Positions 6,214 to 11,737 of a stretch of 22,718 nucleotides of DNA are shown here, in pieces. The translations under genes were made by a program, and so were the position numbers. Location of the stretch: positions 1 to 22,718 of the IMG/VR virus record IMGVR_UViG_3300028025_000993. One strand, written 5' to 3'. The stretch is from a virus. Below the pieces are notes generated by a model, which worked only from the letters and a program-made list of their open reading frames with translations, was not told the origin of the DNA and did not search any database. Positions within the stretch are counted from its first letter, which is position 1. Every line of letters begins with the position of its first letter.

Positions 6214-6365
6214 AGAGTTGCGACTACATCTTCCAGCTCTTGCACGGTATCTGTTAAGGTACAGCAAATTTCGTGCGCTTTATCTTTGTTGTTTTTTAGC
6301 AACGCATTTAATAATTCTCGCTCAAGCGTCTTCATTTTTAATAGTGATTCTGACCAGTCTTTCAT
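6210..6365 (-). CDS. 51-residue helical protein of unknown function
   Basis: A short frame starting MKDWSESLLKMKTLERELL and ending ELEDVVATL, almost entirely predicted helix with Leu at regular intervals. It begins with an ATGA overlap on the stop of the gene at 6362-6712 and ends with an ATGA overlap on the start of the PD-(D/E)XK gene, which is strong evidence that it is translated. Two adjacent Cys lie in the middle (residues 34-35). Similar tiny helical proteins are common in early operons; no function can be given. Confidence 0.72.
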   Translation of the reverse strand: MKDWSESLLKMKTLERELLNALLKNNKDKAHEICCTLTDTVQELEDVVATL

Positions 6366-6712
6366 ATATTTCCTTTTCTACGGTTAGCGGATAATGTTTG
6401 CCAAATTTCTGTTATGCGGATTTCATGGTTTCTTTGATTGTCCAAAGTTTTAAAATCTACAAACGCCTTTAATTGCTCATCTAGGGCCTTGTCGTATTCT
6501 GGGCTTATCAGGGCTTTGGCTTGGCGCTCTGCAATCGTTCCGTCTGCCTTTAGATAAGCATGGGCCTCTGCCTGCTTTAGCTTAGCATCACGGTATTTAA
6601 CTTCTCCAGCCAGAGCTGCGTGCGTTTCGTCTGTCTGGCTTAATTCTGCTAGGGCCATTGCCACCCTATTGTCTGTTAACGCATCAAGACTCAATCCATT
6701 GTCCGTGCTCAC
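6362..6712 (-). CDS. Conserved helical phage protein, GTG start
   Basis: A 116-residue, highly charged helical protein starting at a GTG (6712-6710) preceded by AAGGGGA at good distance, which supports this start over internal ones. Motifs such as AHAYLKADGTIAERQAKA in the middle and LDNQRNHEIRITEIWQTL at the end are typical of a phage early-region family of unknown function often found near replication genes. A coiled coil is likely over about residues 15-50 and 70-105. It overlaps the 61-residue gene by 29 bases and the 51-residue gene by 4. Confidence 0.7.
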   Translation of the reverse strand: MSTDNGLSLDALTDNRVAMALAELSQTDETHAALAGEVKYRDAKLKQAEAHAYLKADGTIAERQAKALISPEYDKALDEQLKAFVDFKTLDNQRNHEIRITEIWQTLSANRRKGNI

Positions 6713-6869
6713 CTGTATTCCCCTTTTTGTACTGCGTTACAAAGTCATCAATTACTTCTTGCGACCAGTTATGTTTACTTAAATATTCACGGAATTTCTT
6801 TAAACCCCATTCATTGCGCCATTTTATTAACTGTCTTACGCCACAGCGATGCCTAGCTTGTTCAAGCAT
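6684..6869 (-). CDS. Small phage protein, CxVRQ...KGNxG family
   Basis: A 61-residue protein with RCGVRQLIKWRNEWG near residues 8-22, a helical middle and a C-terminal VTQYKKGNTGEHGQW. The 'C-VRQ ... W.RGN.G...W' arrangement recurs in small phage proteins encoded beside replication genes (I recall it as a domain of unknown function). It overlaps both neighbours (34 and 29 bases). No clear ribosome binding site precedes the ATG, so the exact start is uncertain, though translation through coupling is possible. Confidence 0.6.
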   Translation of the reverse strand: MLEQARHRCGVRQLIKWRNEWGLKKFREYLSKHNWSQEVIDDFVTQYKKGNTGEHGQWIES

Positions 6870-7207
6870 TTAGCTTTAAGACTTTGGTAAGTGTCGTATC
6901 CAGTCCCCAAAACTCCCAATTCTTTTGCTTTATTTTCAATACCTTCATTTGTCATCATCCAAGTCTTATCAATTTTTTGCTTTTTCGGCTCAATTACTAG
7001 CTCATCTTCCCAGCGCTCTTGATTAATCCAAGTAGCTGGATGGGGGATAAATTCTAACTCAGTTTCTTTTGATGACCAATACTCAACATGGTTATGTACG
7101 GCCCGTGCAGCTGCCAATTGATTCTCTGGCGTTAACTTGGCCCATGCCTTGCGTGCTACCGCTTTGGCAATCTTGCGTGGATACAATGCCCAAAATTCAT
7201 CAAACAT
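6836..7207 (-). CDS. Replication-initiator/organiser-like protein (C-terminal-type domain)
   Basis: A 123-residue protein starting FDEFWALYPRKIAKAVARKAW and continuing with FIPHPATWINQERWEDE at about residues 53-69. This FWxxYPxK...hPxTWln..RW pattern is the module found at the C-terminus of many phage replisome-organiser or O-like replication proteins, where it is thought to contact the host helicase or its loader. Here it stands alone without an N-terminal winged helix. The rest, ending KCLNKLGIAVA, is helical. It overlaps the MNNEPVA-family gene by 8 bases. Confidence 0.65.
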   Translation of the reverse strand: MFDEFWALYPRKIAKAVARKAWAKLTPENQLAAARAVHNHVEYWSSKETELEFIPHPATWINQERWEDELVIEPKKQKIDKTWMMTNEGIENKAKELGVLGTGYDTYQSLKAKCLNKLGIAVA

Positions 7208-7460
7208 TCTCTTGTGCCTTTCTTAGTATTGCTCTTACAGTTGCAAGAAACTCATCTAACGGCATACCAATACCACCATCTTCAAATACAAACTGCGGAT
7301 AAATAAAATCTTTTATTTCCTCATCTGTTAGTGTCTTTGCTGGATGGGTGTAGAGTGGAGTTTTGTACATCCCCTCATACTTATCATGCTCATCAGGGTG
7401 TATAGCATCAAAAAAACCATCATCTTTTATATAAGCCCACGCTACTGGTTCATTGTTCAT
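7200..7460 (-). CDS. Small phage protein, MNNEPVAW...LTDEEI...AILRKAQE family
   Basis: An 86-residue protein starting MNNEPVAWAYIKDDG, with PLYTHPAKTLTDEEI in the centre and TVRAILRKAQENV at the end. This architecture is a common small phage family of unknown function. A partial, frame-broken second copy lies at 5143-5390; its DNA is identical over 20 bases at the start and 29 bases at the end. The gene starts in an ATGA overlap with the 54-residue gene. Acidic and Tyr/Pro-rich; no membrane segment. Confidence 0.78.
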   Translation of the reverse strand: MNNEPVAWAYIKDDGFFDAIHPDEHDKYEGMYKTPLYTHPAKTLTDEEIKDFIYPQFVFEDGGIGMPLDEFLATVRAILRKAQENV

Positions 7461-7621
7461 ATCAGCGCATCCTCAAATTGCGATAAGTCTAATTTTTGTA
7501 CGGGTTTGCGTACGCATTTAAAGGTCCAGCCAGCCCTGTTGCTTATCAGCTGTTTGGCCTCTTCTTGGCGGCTAACAATACGCATTGTTTCGCCATCCTC
7601 ATCTTTAACTATGTATGGCAT
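7457..7621 (-). CDS. 54-residue conserved-type phage protein
   Basis: A short frame starting MPYIVKDEDGETMRIVSRQE, with AKQLISNRAGWTFKCVRKP and KLDLSQFEDALI at the end. The stop overlaps the start of the MNNEPVA-family gene as ATGA. Proteins opening with 'MP.IVK..dG....IVSR.EEA' occur in phage early operons, always of unknown function. The gene overlaps the 70-residue gene upstream by 17 bases. One Cys; no TM segment. Confidence 0.72.
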   Translation of the reverse strand: MPYIVKDEDGETMRIVSRQEEAKQLISNRAGWTFKCVRKPVQKLDLSQFEDALI

Positions 7622-7817
7622 TAACTTGTCCCATTAGCGCTTTACATTCATCTTCTGCCATCTGCAGGTCTGATGACAACTGGCGAATAATTGCCTTTAA
7701 GTATTCATTCTGGCGCAGCAATATTCCATGCTCTTCCATTAATTGACGGTACATTTTTTCAGTTTCGGTAGGTATTATGCTTGCTCCACTATCGACTATT
7801 ACGGTTGGCTGGTGCAT
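7605..7817 (-). CDS. 70-residue coiled-coil protein of unknown function
   Basis: A 70-residue protein with a short extended N-terminus (MHQPTVIVDSGASI) followed by one long helix from about residue 17 to the end with heptad Leu/Ile spacing (RQLMEEHGILLRQNEYLKAI). A good ribosome binding site, AAAGGA, precedes the ATG inside the end of the upstream secreted-protein gene (29-base overlap). It is second in the leftward operon. No family recognised. Confidence 0.65.
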   Translation of the reverse strand: MHQPTVIVDSGASIIPTETEKMYRQLMEEHGILLRQNEYLKAIIRQLSSDLQMAEDECKALMGQVNAIHS

Positions 7818-8046
7818 TTGTGTCCTTTTGTACTTGCGCTACTGGTTGGCCCAATGTATTGGTAATGTACAGCGTGTTATTGACTTGCTGGACTTGTGAT
7901 ACTACAGCTCCCATGACATTGCTGACATAGGTAGTATTGCCAATTGTCTGAACCTGACCAATTGGTTGACCTAATGTATTAGTGATGTAATCGGTCTGGG
8001 CCGATACGGATGATGATGCAATAAGTAACACGGTTAAAAGTTTCAT
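7789..8046 (-). CDS. Secreted repeat protein, first gene of the leftward operon
   Basis: From the ATG at 8046 (AGGGGG ribosome binding site; the frame itself opens at 8100) this is an 85-residue protein. Residues 1-16 form a signal peptide with a likely cleavage after SVSA. The mature part is three tandem 20-residue repeats, each opening with T-x-Y-[IV]-[ST]-N and containing G-x-[PV]-[IV]-x-Q-V-Q; repeats 1 and 3 share YITNTLGQP. Such repeats probably form short beta strands. The protein would be exported to the periplasm or cell surface early in infection, where it could alter the envelope or block other phages; that role is inference. Confidence 0.75.
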   Translation of the reverse strand: MKLLTVLLIASSSVSAQTDYITNTLGQPIGQVQTIGNTTYVSNVMGAVVSQVQQVNNTLYITNTLGQPVAQVQKDTNAPANRNSR

Positions 8047-8068
8047 AGTTCCCCCTATAAGAACCTTC

Positions 8069-8097
8069 ATAGTAAAGCTGGCTTTAGTAGATGTCAA
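8069..8097 (-). promoter_or_regulatory. Leftward early promoter with internal operator
   Basis: On the minus strand TTGACA (8097-8092, perfect -35) is followed by 17 bases and TACTAT (8074-8069, -10). The palindrome AAAGCCAGCTTT (8085-8074) lies within the spacer and overlaps the -10 by one base. The expected transcript start is about 8062, 16 bases before the first ATG at 8046. It would drive the whole leftward operon to about 5027. The same design occurs at 8825-8853. Confidence 0.8.
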
Positions 8098-8158
8098 CAA
8101 CTTTATTCAATTATTTTTTATGTTTTTTAACTTAGTTATTTTTAACAATAGATTCCCA

Positions 8159-8390
8159 AGGGTGATAAGCATAGTCTTTCCTCTAGCTTAATCTACCTGA
8201 CCCAGACTATAAGTCCCAGTCCTACCTGAGTTAATGTTCGCTCGATGGAAAAGTTGTCTATCACCGTTGTCTTTTCCGTCTTATCTAGTCCCCATTTAAG
8301 GCTAGTAGGCTGGCAATCGGGTGAGGAATCCGCCTGTGTTTTCTTCCACGCAGCCCAGTCAGGCCCTTAATATCGTATGGAGTACGGCAA
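8159..8390. other. Gene-free region with complementary segments, possible structured RNA
   Basis: No convincing gene lies between 8098 and 8540. Complementary pairs include GGTGATA 8161-8167 with TATCACC 8259-8265, and GGAAAAG 8247-8253 with CTTTTCC 8271-8277; these two pairs interleave, as in a pseudoknot. Others are GGCTG 8308-8312 with CAGCC 8351-8355, GACT 8205-8208 with AGTC 8212-8215, and a direct repeat CTACCTGA at 8193-8200 and 8222-8229. The stretch is more G+C-rich than other gaps here. It could be a non-coding RNA read from either strand; no known RNA family is recognised. Confidence 0.35.
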
Positions 8391-8479
8391 TAAAAAACCC
8401 TTTAGAGGTATCCTTTGTTCGCCAGCTTTAGAAATAGCTCTCCCCTATTTCCAAAACCCAAAAGACACCCATAAAGGGT
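8391..8479 (-). terminator. Terminator-like structure after the repressor gene
   Basis: On the minus strand ACCCTTTA (8479-8472) can pair with TAAAGGGT (8404-8397), which runs directly into a T6 tract (8397-8392). The 67-base interior contains a second perfect hairpin, GAAATAG with CTATTTC (8431-8437 and 8445-8451, 7-base loop). The run of T after the stem fits an intrinsic terminator for the repressor transcript, but the long loop is unusual, and it may instead be part of a larger RNA fold. Confidence 0.4.
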
Positions 8480-8504
8480 CTGTGGTGGAGAGAGTTTACT
8501 TCTC

Positions 8505-8523
8505 ATGCAATGGCGAATTGCAT
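8505..8523. repeat. 7-bp hairpin just past the repressor gene
   Basis: ATGCAAT (8505-8511) and ATTGCAT (8517-8523) form a perfect inverted repeat with a 5-base loop, 18 bases beyond the repressor stop. There is no T tract on either side, so it is not a standard terminator. It could protect the 3' end of the mRNA or be a protein-binding site. Confidence 0.4.
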
Positions 8524-8540
8524 TGTTATTATACACAAAA

Positions 8541-8783
8541 TTATTTGTCTAGTAATTCTGGCCAAATCCACGCATACGCTACTGGAAACAAGTCTTTCCT
8601 AGAAATTAAACCGTGGCTTTCTTTTTCCAGCAAGGCTGCTAACAGCATTAACTTGTCAGCTGGAATGTCTTTTTCTTTCCATTGGCATACGGCTTGAATA
8701 CTAATAGAGCATAGTTTGGCGACCCGTTTTGCTCCGCCAAGTAGTTCAATAATCTGTTCTGAGTTGAGTTTTATTTTGTTCAT
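8541..8783 (-). CDS. Cro/YdaS-like helix-turn-helix repressor
   Basis: An 80-residue protein with a single helix-turn-helix: IIELLGGAKRVAKLCSISI then QAVCQWKEKDIPADKLMLLA, about residues 11-48. The G-G-x-x-x-[VL]-A ... S-x-x-x-[VI]-x-x-W order and the following IPxxxxxxL are typical of Cro- and YdaS/DicB-neighbour-type regulators of phages. It is the only clear stand-alone regulator in the window and is transcribed away from the rightward operon. Two early promoters with matching AAAG-N4-CTTT operators flank it (8069-8097 and 8825-8853), so it is the natural candidate to bind them. The start lacks a strong ribosome binding site. Confidence 0.85.
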   Translation of the reverse strand: MNKIKLNSEQIIELLGGAKRVAKLCSISIQAVCQWKEKDIPADKLMLLAALLEKESHGLISRKDLFPVAYAWIWPELLDK

Positions 8784-8824
8784 ACAGCCAAGTTTACCAG
8801 CAAAGTCTTATTTCTACAACATAC

Positions 8825-8853
8825 TTGCAATTTCTTAAAGTATGCTTTACTAT
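8825..8853 (+). promoter_or_regulatory. Rightward early promoter with internal operator
   Basis: TTGCAA (8825-8830) is followed by 17 bases and TACTAT (8848-8853). The palindrome AAAGTATGCTTT (8837-8848) starts six bases after the -35 and its last base is the first base of the -10, exactly as in the leftward promoter at 8097-8069. It would drive the rightward operon starting at 8892. The predicted start site (about 8860) falls on a second palindrome, GCTCAC-C-GTGAGC. Confidence 0.72.
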
Positions 8854-8859
8854 GTAATG

Positions 8860-8872
8860 GCTCACCGTGAGC
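8860..8872. promoter_or_regulatory. 13-bp palindrome at the rightward start site
   Basis: GCTCAC (8860-8865) and GTGAGC (8867-8872) form a perfect inverted repeat around a single central C. It sits about 7-19 bases after the -10 of the rightward promoter and about 20 bases before the first ATG. It may be a second operator or a 5' hairpin of the mRNA. Confidence 0.45.
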
Positions 8873-8891
8873 TTTAACTTTTGGGGGAAAT

Positions 8892-9101
8892 ATGATGGAT
8901 GAATTACACAAACTAATGCAAGAGCATGAAGAGTTTTTAGAAGAGTCCTTAGAGGCAATGGAGTGTGGCTGGCCTACGCAAGCGCAGGTTGACTGTATTC
9001 GTGCTGCCTGCGGTAAACCAAAACGCCAACGCAATAATGTAATGTCTGGTTTATTTAACGAATTCGGAAATATTTTTGGGGATAAAAATGCAACAATCTA
9101 A
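8892..9101 (+). CDS. Acidic small protein, first gene of rightward operon
   Basis: A 69-residue protein. The first 27 residues are strongly acidic and helical (MMDELHKLMQEHEEFLEESL), followed by GWPTQAQVDCIRAACGKP and a basic patch, then NNVMSGLFNEFGNIFG. A GGGGGAAAT ribosome binding site precedes two adjacent ATGs (8892 or 8895). It is the first gene after the rightward promoter and overlaps the ERF gene by 14 bases. No family recognised. Conserved-looking Cys at about 52 and 57 could bind a metal, but this is weak. Confidence 0.7.
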   Translation: MMDELHKLMQEHEEFLEESLEAMECGWPTQAQVDCIRAACGKPKRQRNNVMSGLFNEFGNIFGDKNATI

Positions 9102-9717
9102 TTCAATCAAAGAGTTGGCAACAGCTTTATCTAAAGTACAAGGCCAATTAACTTTTGCTAAAAAAGATAACGCCAATCCATTTTTTAAATCCAAATATGC
9201 TGACTTAGCATCTGTTTGGGATTCTTGCCGTACCCTGCTATCTGACAATGGTTTAGCCGTTATTCAGTTTCCAAGTGGATACGCTACAAATGTAGTAGAT
9301 GACAAAACCAAAGAGCATCTAATGTCTTTGACTACAATCTTGACCCATTCATCTGGCGAATGGATTAGCCAAGATATGACCGTACCAGTCACTAAAGCCG
9401 ATGCTCAAGGCGCAGGTTCTGCTTTGACTTACATGAGGCGTTATGCGCTTGCCGCTGTAGTTGGTGTTTATCAAGATGACGATGACGGTAATGCAGCGTC
9501 TAAGCCCGTTAAATTTGCCGAGAAACCTACATTGGTTGCTATTTCTATTCCAATGCACCCTGCGCAGCTAGGCCAGATTGAGAAACTGATTGCAGAAACC
9601 GAAACTGACGCATCAAAAATTTTGATTTATTACAAAAAAACAACACTTGACCAGCTCAATACTGAAGAGGCTGACCAAGTAATCTCTAGTCTTCAGAAAA
9701 AACTCATTAAGGAATAA
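9088..9717 (+). CDS. erf: ERF-family single-strand annealing protein
   Basis: A 209-residue recombinase that anneals complementary single strands, as phage P22 Erf does. The family pattern is clear: IKELATALSKVQGQL at the start, NPFFKSKYADLASVWD at about residues 30-45, and GAGSALTYMRRYALAAVVGV at about 111-130, then DDDDGNAAS. The C-terminal third is variable and probably binds partners. The ATG at 9088 has GGGG seven bases before it; an upstream in-frame TTG at 9076 lies within that signal and is not a likely start. The SSB gene follows three bases after the stop. Together with SSB and the exonuclease it forms a complete recombination set. Confidence 0.93.
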   Translation: MQQSNSIKELATALSKVQGQLTFAKKDNANPFFKSKYADLASVWDSCRTLLSDNGLAVIQFPSGYATNVVDDKTKEHLMSLTTILTHSSGEWISQDMTVPVTKADAQGAGSALTYMRRYALAAVVGVYQDDDDGNAASKPVKFAEKPTLVAISIPMHPAQLGQIEKLIAETETDASKILIYYKKTTLDQLNTEEADQVISSLQKKLIKE

Positions 9718-9720
9718 ACC

Positions 9721-10113
9721 ATGTCGGGAATCAATAAAGTCATTGTGCTAGGAAATGTAGGCAAAGAGCCAGAAGTAAGAACCTTTGATAGCGGAGATAC
9801 CGTTACTAATTTTTCTGTAGCTACAAGTGAGAAATGGAAAGACAAGACTAGCGGTGAATCTAAAGAATCTACTGAATGGCATAGGGTAAGTTGCTTTGGC
9901 AAATTATCTGAGATTGCCAGTAAGTATGTAAAAAAAGGCGACAAGATTTATGTTGAAGGGTCTTTGCGTACACGCAAGTGGACTGATGCAGCTGGAGTAG
10001 AGAAGTATTCTACCGAAATAAAAGCAGAAAAGATTGAGTTACTTGGCGGTAAACAGACAAATACCCCACAAGGGTCTATTGAAAATATGGCAGACGATGC
10101 CATTCCATTTTAG
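9721..10113 (+). CDS. ssb: Single-stranded DNA-binding protein
   Basis: A 130-residue OB-fold protein. It begins with INKVIVLGNVGKEPEVR, has FSVATSEKWKDK and EWHRVSCFGKLSEIASKYVKKGDKIYVEGSL in two parts of the core, and ends with ADDAIPF, the acidic tip that bacterial SSBs use to recruit partners. It coats single strands made during replication and recombination. It is preceded by AAGGAA and follows ERF by three bases, so the two are probably translated together. Shorter than the roughly 175 residues of E. coli SSB, as usual for phage forms. Confidence 0.95.
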   Translation: MSGINKVIVLGNVGKEPEVRTFDSGDTVTNFSVATSEKWKDKTSGESKESTEWHRVSCFGKLSEIASKYVKKGDKIYVEGSLRTRKWTDAAGVEKYSTEIKAEKIELLGGKQTNTPQGSIENMADDAIPF

Positions 10114-10122
10114 GAGAAGTGT

Positions 10123-10326
10123 ATGAACAGCGCAATTAAGGATTATGTAATTAATAAAGCCATTCAATACTGCGAGCCATGCGGAGTAGATGAAGAAAAG
10201 CAGCTGCTTGCATTTGAGCCAGCTGACCTTAAAAGTATTATTAATGATGTCATCCAAATTTGCGCTGACATGGTAATTGACCCAGCAAATAGGCTTGAAG
10301 TTTTAAAACTGGGTGACTTTAAATAA
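10123..10326 (+). CDS. 67-residue early protein of unknown function
   Basis: An acidic, mainly helical 67-residue protein (MNSAIKDYVINKAIQYCEPC..., with FEPADLKSIINDVIQICADM in the centre). It has a good GGAG ribosome binding site and lies nine bases after SSB and 19 bases before the exonuclease start, so it is part of the same operon. Three Cys residues (about 17, 20 and 47) include a CxxC pair. No family recognised; it may assist the recombination enzymes. Confidence 0.65.
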   Translation: MNSAIKDYVINKAIQYCEPCGVDEEKQLLAFEPADLKSIINDVIQICADMVIDPANRLEVLKLGDFK

Positions 10327-10345
10327 TGATGTCTTTGGGGGAAAT

Positions 10346-11092
10346 ATGTCACAACATTGGTATTGCGCCAAAACTGGCGAGCCACGCTATACAGTTATCG
10401 GCAAAAACGGCAAAGAACGAAACACCACGCTACGGGATGCAAGAAATGATGGCCTTGTACCTAGCGTATCAACAATTAACGGACTGCTATCAAAAGCAGG
10501 CCTTGATACATGGAAACAAACAGAAGTCCTATATGCCGCAGCTGAGTATCCACGACTAGATAATGAGGATGAAAAGTCTTGGATTGACAGATTGTTGTAT
10601 TTATCCAAACAAAAAAGCAGGGATGCAGCCGAACGGGGCAATTTAATTCATGGGGTTATTGAGTCCCATTACAACTTAGACTACCTTCCAGAATGGCCAG
10701 CTTATGTCTATGCTGTAGAAGAAGCTCTAAACAATCATTTTGGGCCACAATTATGGGCCGCTGAGCGCTCTTTTGCACATCCGTTAGGGTTTGGTGGCAG
10801 AGTTGATTTATCGTGCCGTAGCGATGCAATTAAAACCTTTGACGGAATAGTCGTAGATATTAAGAGTAAAGAAGGTCCTTTAGAAAGCATCGTTCCCTAC
10901 CATGAGAATATCATGCAATTGGCTGCCTATCGAGAAGGATTAAGAACGCCAGCTGCAAGGTGCGCTAACATCTATGTTAATGGCACGACCAATGAAGTGC
11001 GGATAGTAGAGCATGATGAGCAGGACCTGCGGGACTCTTTTGAGTGCTTTCAAAGTCTTTTGCGGTTTTATCAAATTAAAAATAAACTATAG
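10346..11092 (+). CDS. PD-(D/E)XK exonuclease (RecB-nuclease-like)
   Basis: From the ATG at 10346 (GGGGG ribosome binding site) this is a 248-residue nuclease. The core shows AAERGNLIHGVIE (His102), AAERSFAHP (Glu140), GGRVDLSC (Asp154), VVDIKSK (Asp171, Lys173) and MQLAAYREG (Gln191). This is the order of phage alkaline-exonuclease and RecB-type nuclease domains. It most likely resects double-strand ends to give the single strands used by ERF. The frame opens earlier at 10313, but that would overlap the upstream gene and ignore the ribosome binding site. It closes the rightward recombination operon. Confidence 0.88.
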   Translation: MSQHWYCAKTGEPRYTVIGKNGKERNTTLRDARNDGLVPSVSTINGLLSKAGLDTWKQTEVLYAAAEYPRLDNEDEKSWIDRLLYLSKQKSRDAAERGNLIHGVIESHYNLDYLPEWPAYVYAVEEALNNHFGPQLWAAERSFAHPLGFGGRVDLSCRSDAIKTFDGIVVDIKSKEGPLESIVPYHENIMQLAAYREGLRTPAARCANIYVNGTTNEVRIVEHDEQDLRDSFECFQSLLRFYQIKNKL

Positions 11093-11097
11093 AACTA

Positions 11098-11171
11098 TGG
11101 GGTGGTGGCTGGGCGTTTCCCCCAAGCGCTTTTCACGGAGTCATCACCCCACCTTATTAGGGAAATCCCCT
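11098..11171 (+). promoter_or_regulatory. Two hairpins downstream of the exonuclease gene
   Basis: TGGGGTGGTG (11098-11107) can pair with CATCACCCCA (11142-11151), ten pairs with one G-U, and a second small hairpin, TAGGG with CCCTA, follows at about 11157-11171. No T tract follows either, so a standard terminator is not supported; an mRNA 3' structure or a processing site is possible. The rest of the 158-base gap (to 11250) holds the candidate promoter at 11185-11212 and a GGAG ribosome binding site. Confidence 0.35.
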
Positions 11172-11184
11172 AGTAAAATAATTG

Positions 11185-11212
11185 TTGCAAGTAAAGCCAG
11201 CTTGAGTAATAC
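11185..11212 (+). promoter_or_regulatory. Candidate third promoter with operator-like palindrome
   Basis: TTGCAA (11185-11190), a 16-base spacer, then TAATAC (11207-11212). The spacer contains AAAGCCAGCTTG (11193-11204), identical to the leftward-promoter operator except for the last base. Here the palindrome starts only two bases after the -35 rather than six, and the -10 is weak, so this copy is less certain. It would drive the small-gene cluster beginning at 11251. Confidence 0.45.
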
Positions 11213-11250
11213 TGTGGTTTCTCCATGGGGGAGAATAAAAGGAGATTTAA

Positions 11251-11481
11251 ATGAAACGCACTAATTATGTTTTCTCAATGTACTACGGTGATACCTACCT
11301 TGATATATACGGATATGAAGATGCAGACGAGCCAAATGTAGGTCATGTAGGCGGTGTAGATATTGAAGATGTCTGTATATCAGATACTGAGGTTAGCGTA
11401 TTGGAAATGATACACGCCTTAAATTGGGATAAATTTGAGGCCCAAGTACATGAAAGCTATTGCTTAAAGGACCACGCATGA
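11251..11481 (+). CDS. Acidic 76-residue protein of unknown function
   Basis: A 76-residue, strongly acidic protein starting MKRTNYVFSMYYGDTYLDIYG and containing VGGVDIEDVCISDTEVSVLE. Alternating hydrophobic and polar residues in the first half suggest beta strands, with a C-terminal helix. It is the first gene after the third candidate promoter, has a GGAG ribosome binding site, and ends in an ATGA overlap with the next small gene. No family recognised. Small acidic early proteins are often inhibitors of host enzymes; that is only a possibility here. Confidence 0.68.
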   Translation: MKRTNYVFSMYYGDTYLDIYGYEDADEPNVGHVGGVDIEDVCISDTEVSVLEMIHALNWDKFEAQVHESYCLKDHA

Positions 11482-11570
11482 AAGACTTTATTTTAGGTGG
11501 CTTGATGGCCATATTTATTGTTGCTGTAGTATTTGGTACAAACTACTTGCGTACAGGCTATGTACTATGA
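11478..11570 (+). CDS. 30-residue single-span membrane peptide
   Basis: A 30-codon frame, MKDFILGGLMAIFIVAVVFG then TNYLRTGYVL. Residues about 4-20 form one membrane span with a positively charged tail. The gene is bounded by ATGA overlaps at both ends, which argues that it is translated. Function unknown. Confidence 0.65.
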   Translation: MKDFILGGLMAIFIVAVVFGTNYLRTGYVL

Positions 11571-11737
11571 CGAAATACAGGCATCGTAATCATATTACAT
11601 TCTTACTGCTAAAACGGGCTAAAACTGTTTCCAGCAAAAGAAGATTGATTGCCTTGGCAAGCGGCCCATTGTTTTACATCTTTGGGTACACGCTAAAACA
11701 TAAACCGTGGCTTACCTATGAGGAAAGATATGTTTAG
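11567..11737 (+). CDS. 56-residue basic protein
   Basis: A 56-codon frame starting MTKYRHRNHITFLLLKRAKT, very basic (many Arg, Lys and His), with a moderately hydrophobic stretch about 28-44 (LIALASGPLFYIFGYTL) that may touch or cross the membrane. It starts in an ATGA overlap with the 30-residue gene and ends by overlapping the next gene by 8 bases. Function unknown. Confidence 0.62.
   Translation: MTKYRHRNHITFLLLKRAKTVSSKRRLIALASGPLFYIFGYTLKHKPWLTYEERYV

Noticed and set aside
8160-8390. Possible group I intron on the minus strand: GACTA and TAGTC elements about 75 bases apart and a GATAGACAACTT string that recalls the T4 td intron
   Set aside because: The repressor gene ends intact before the region and no exon is interrupted; the conserved P and Q elements could not be placed. 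The similarity is short and may be chance. A covariance-model search would decide.
8421-8430. Fourth operator-like match, GCCAGCTTTA at 8421-8430
   Set aside because: Only one half of the AAAG-N4-CTTT palindrome is present and no promoter boxes surround it.
8377-8697. Open frame of 106 codons on the plus strand
   Set aside because: Half of it is antisense to the clear helix-turn-helix repressor, it has no ribosome binding site, and its first part lies over the complementary segments. No motif is visible in the product.
9076-9090. In-frame TTG at 9076 as a start for ERF
   Set aside because: The TTG lies on the GGGG ribosome binding site of the ATG at 9088, which is the better start.
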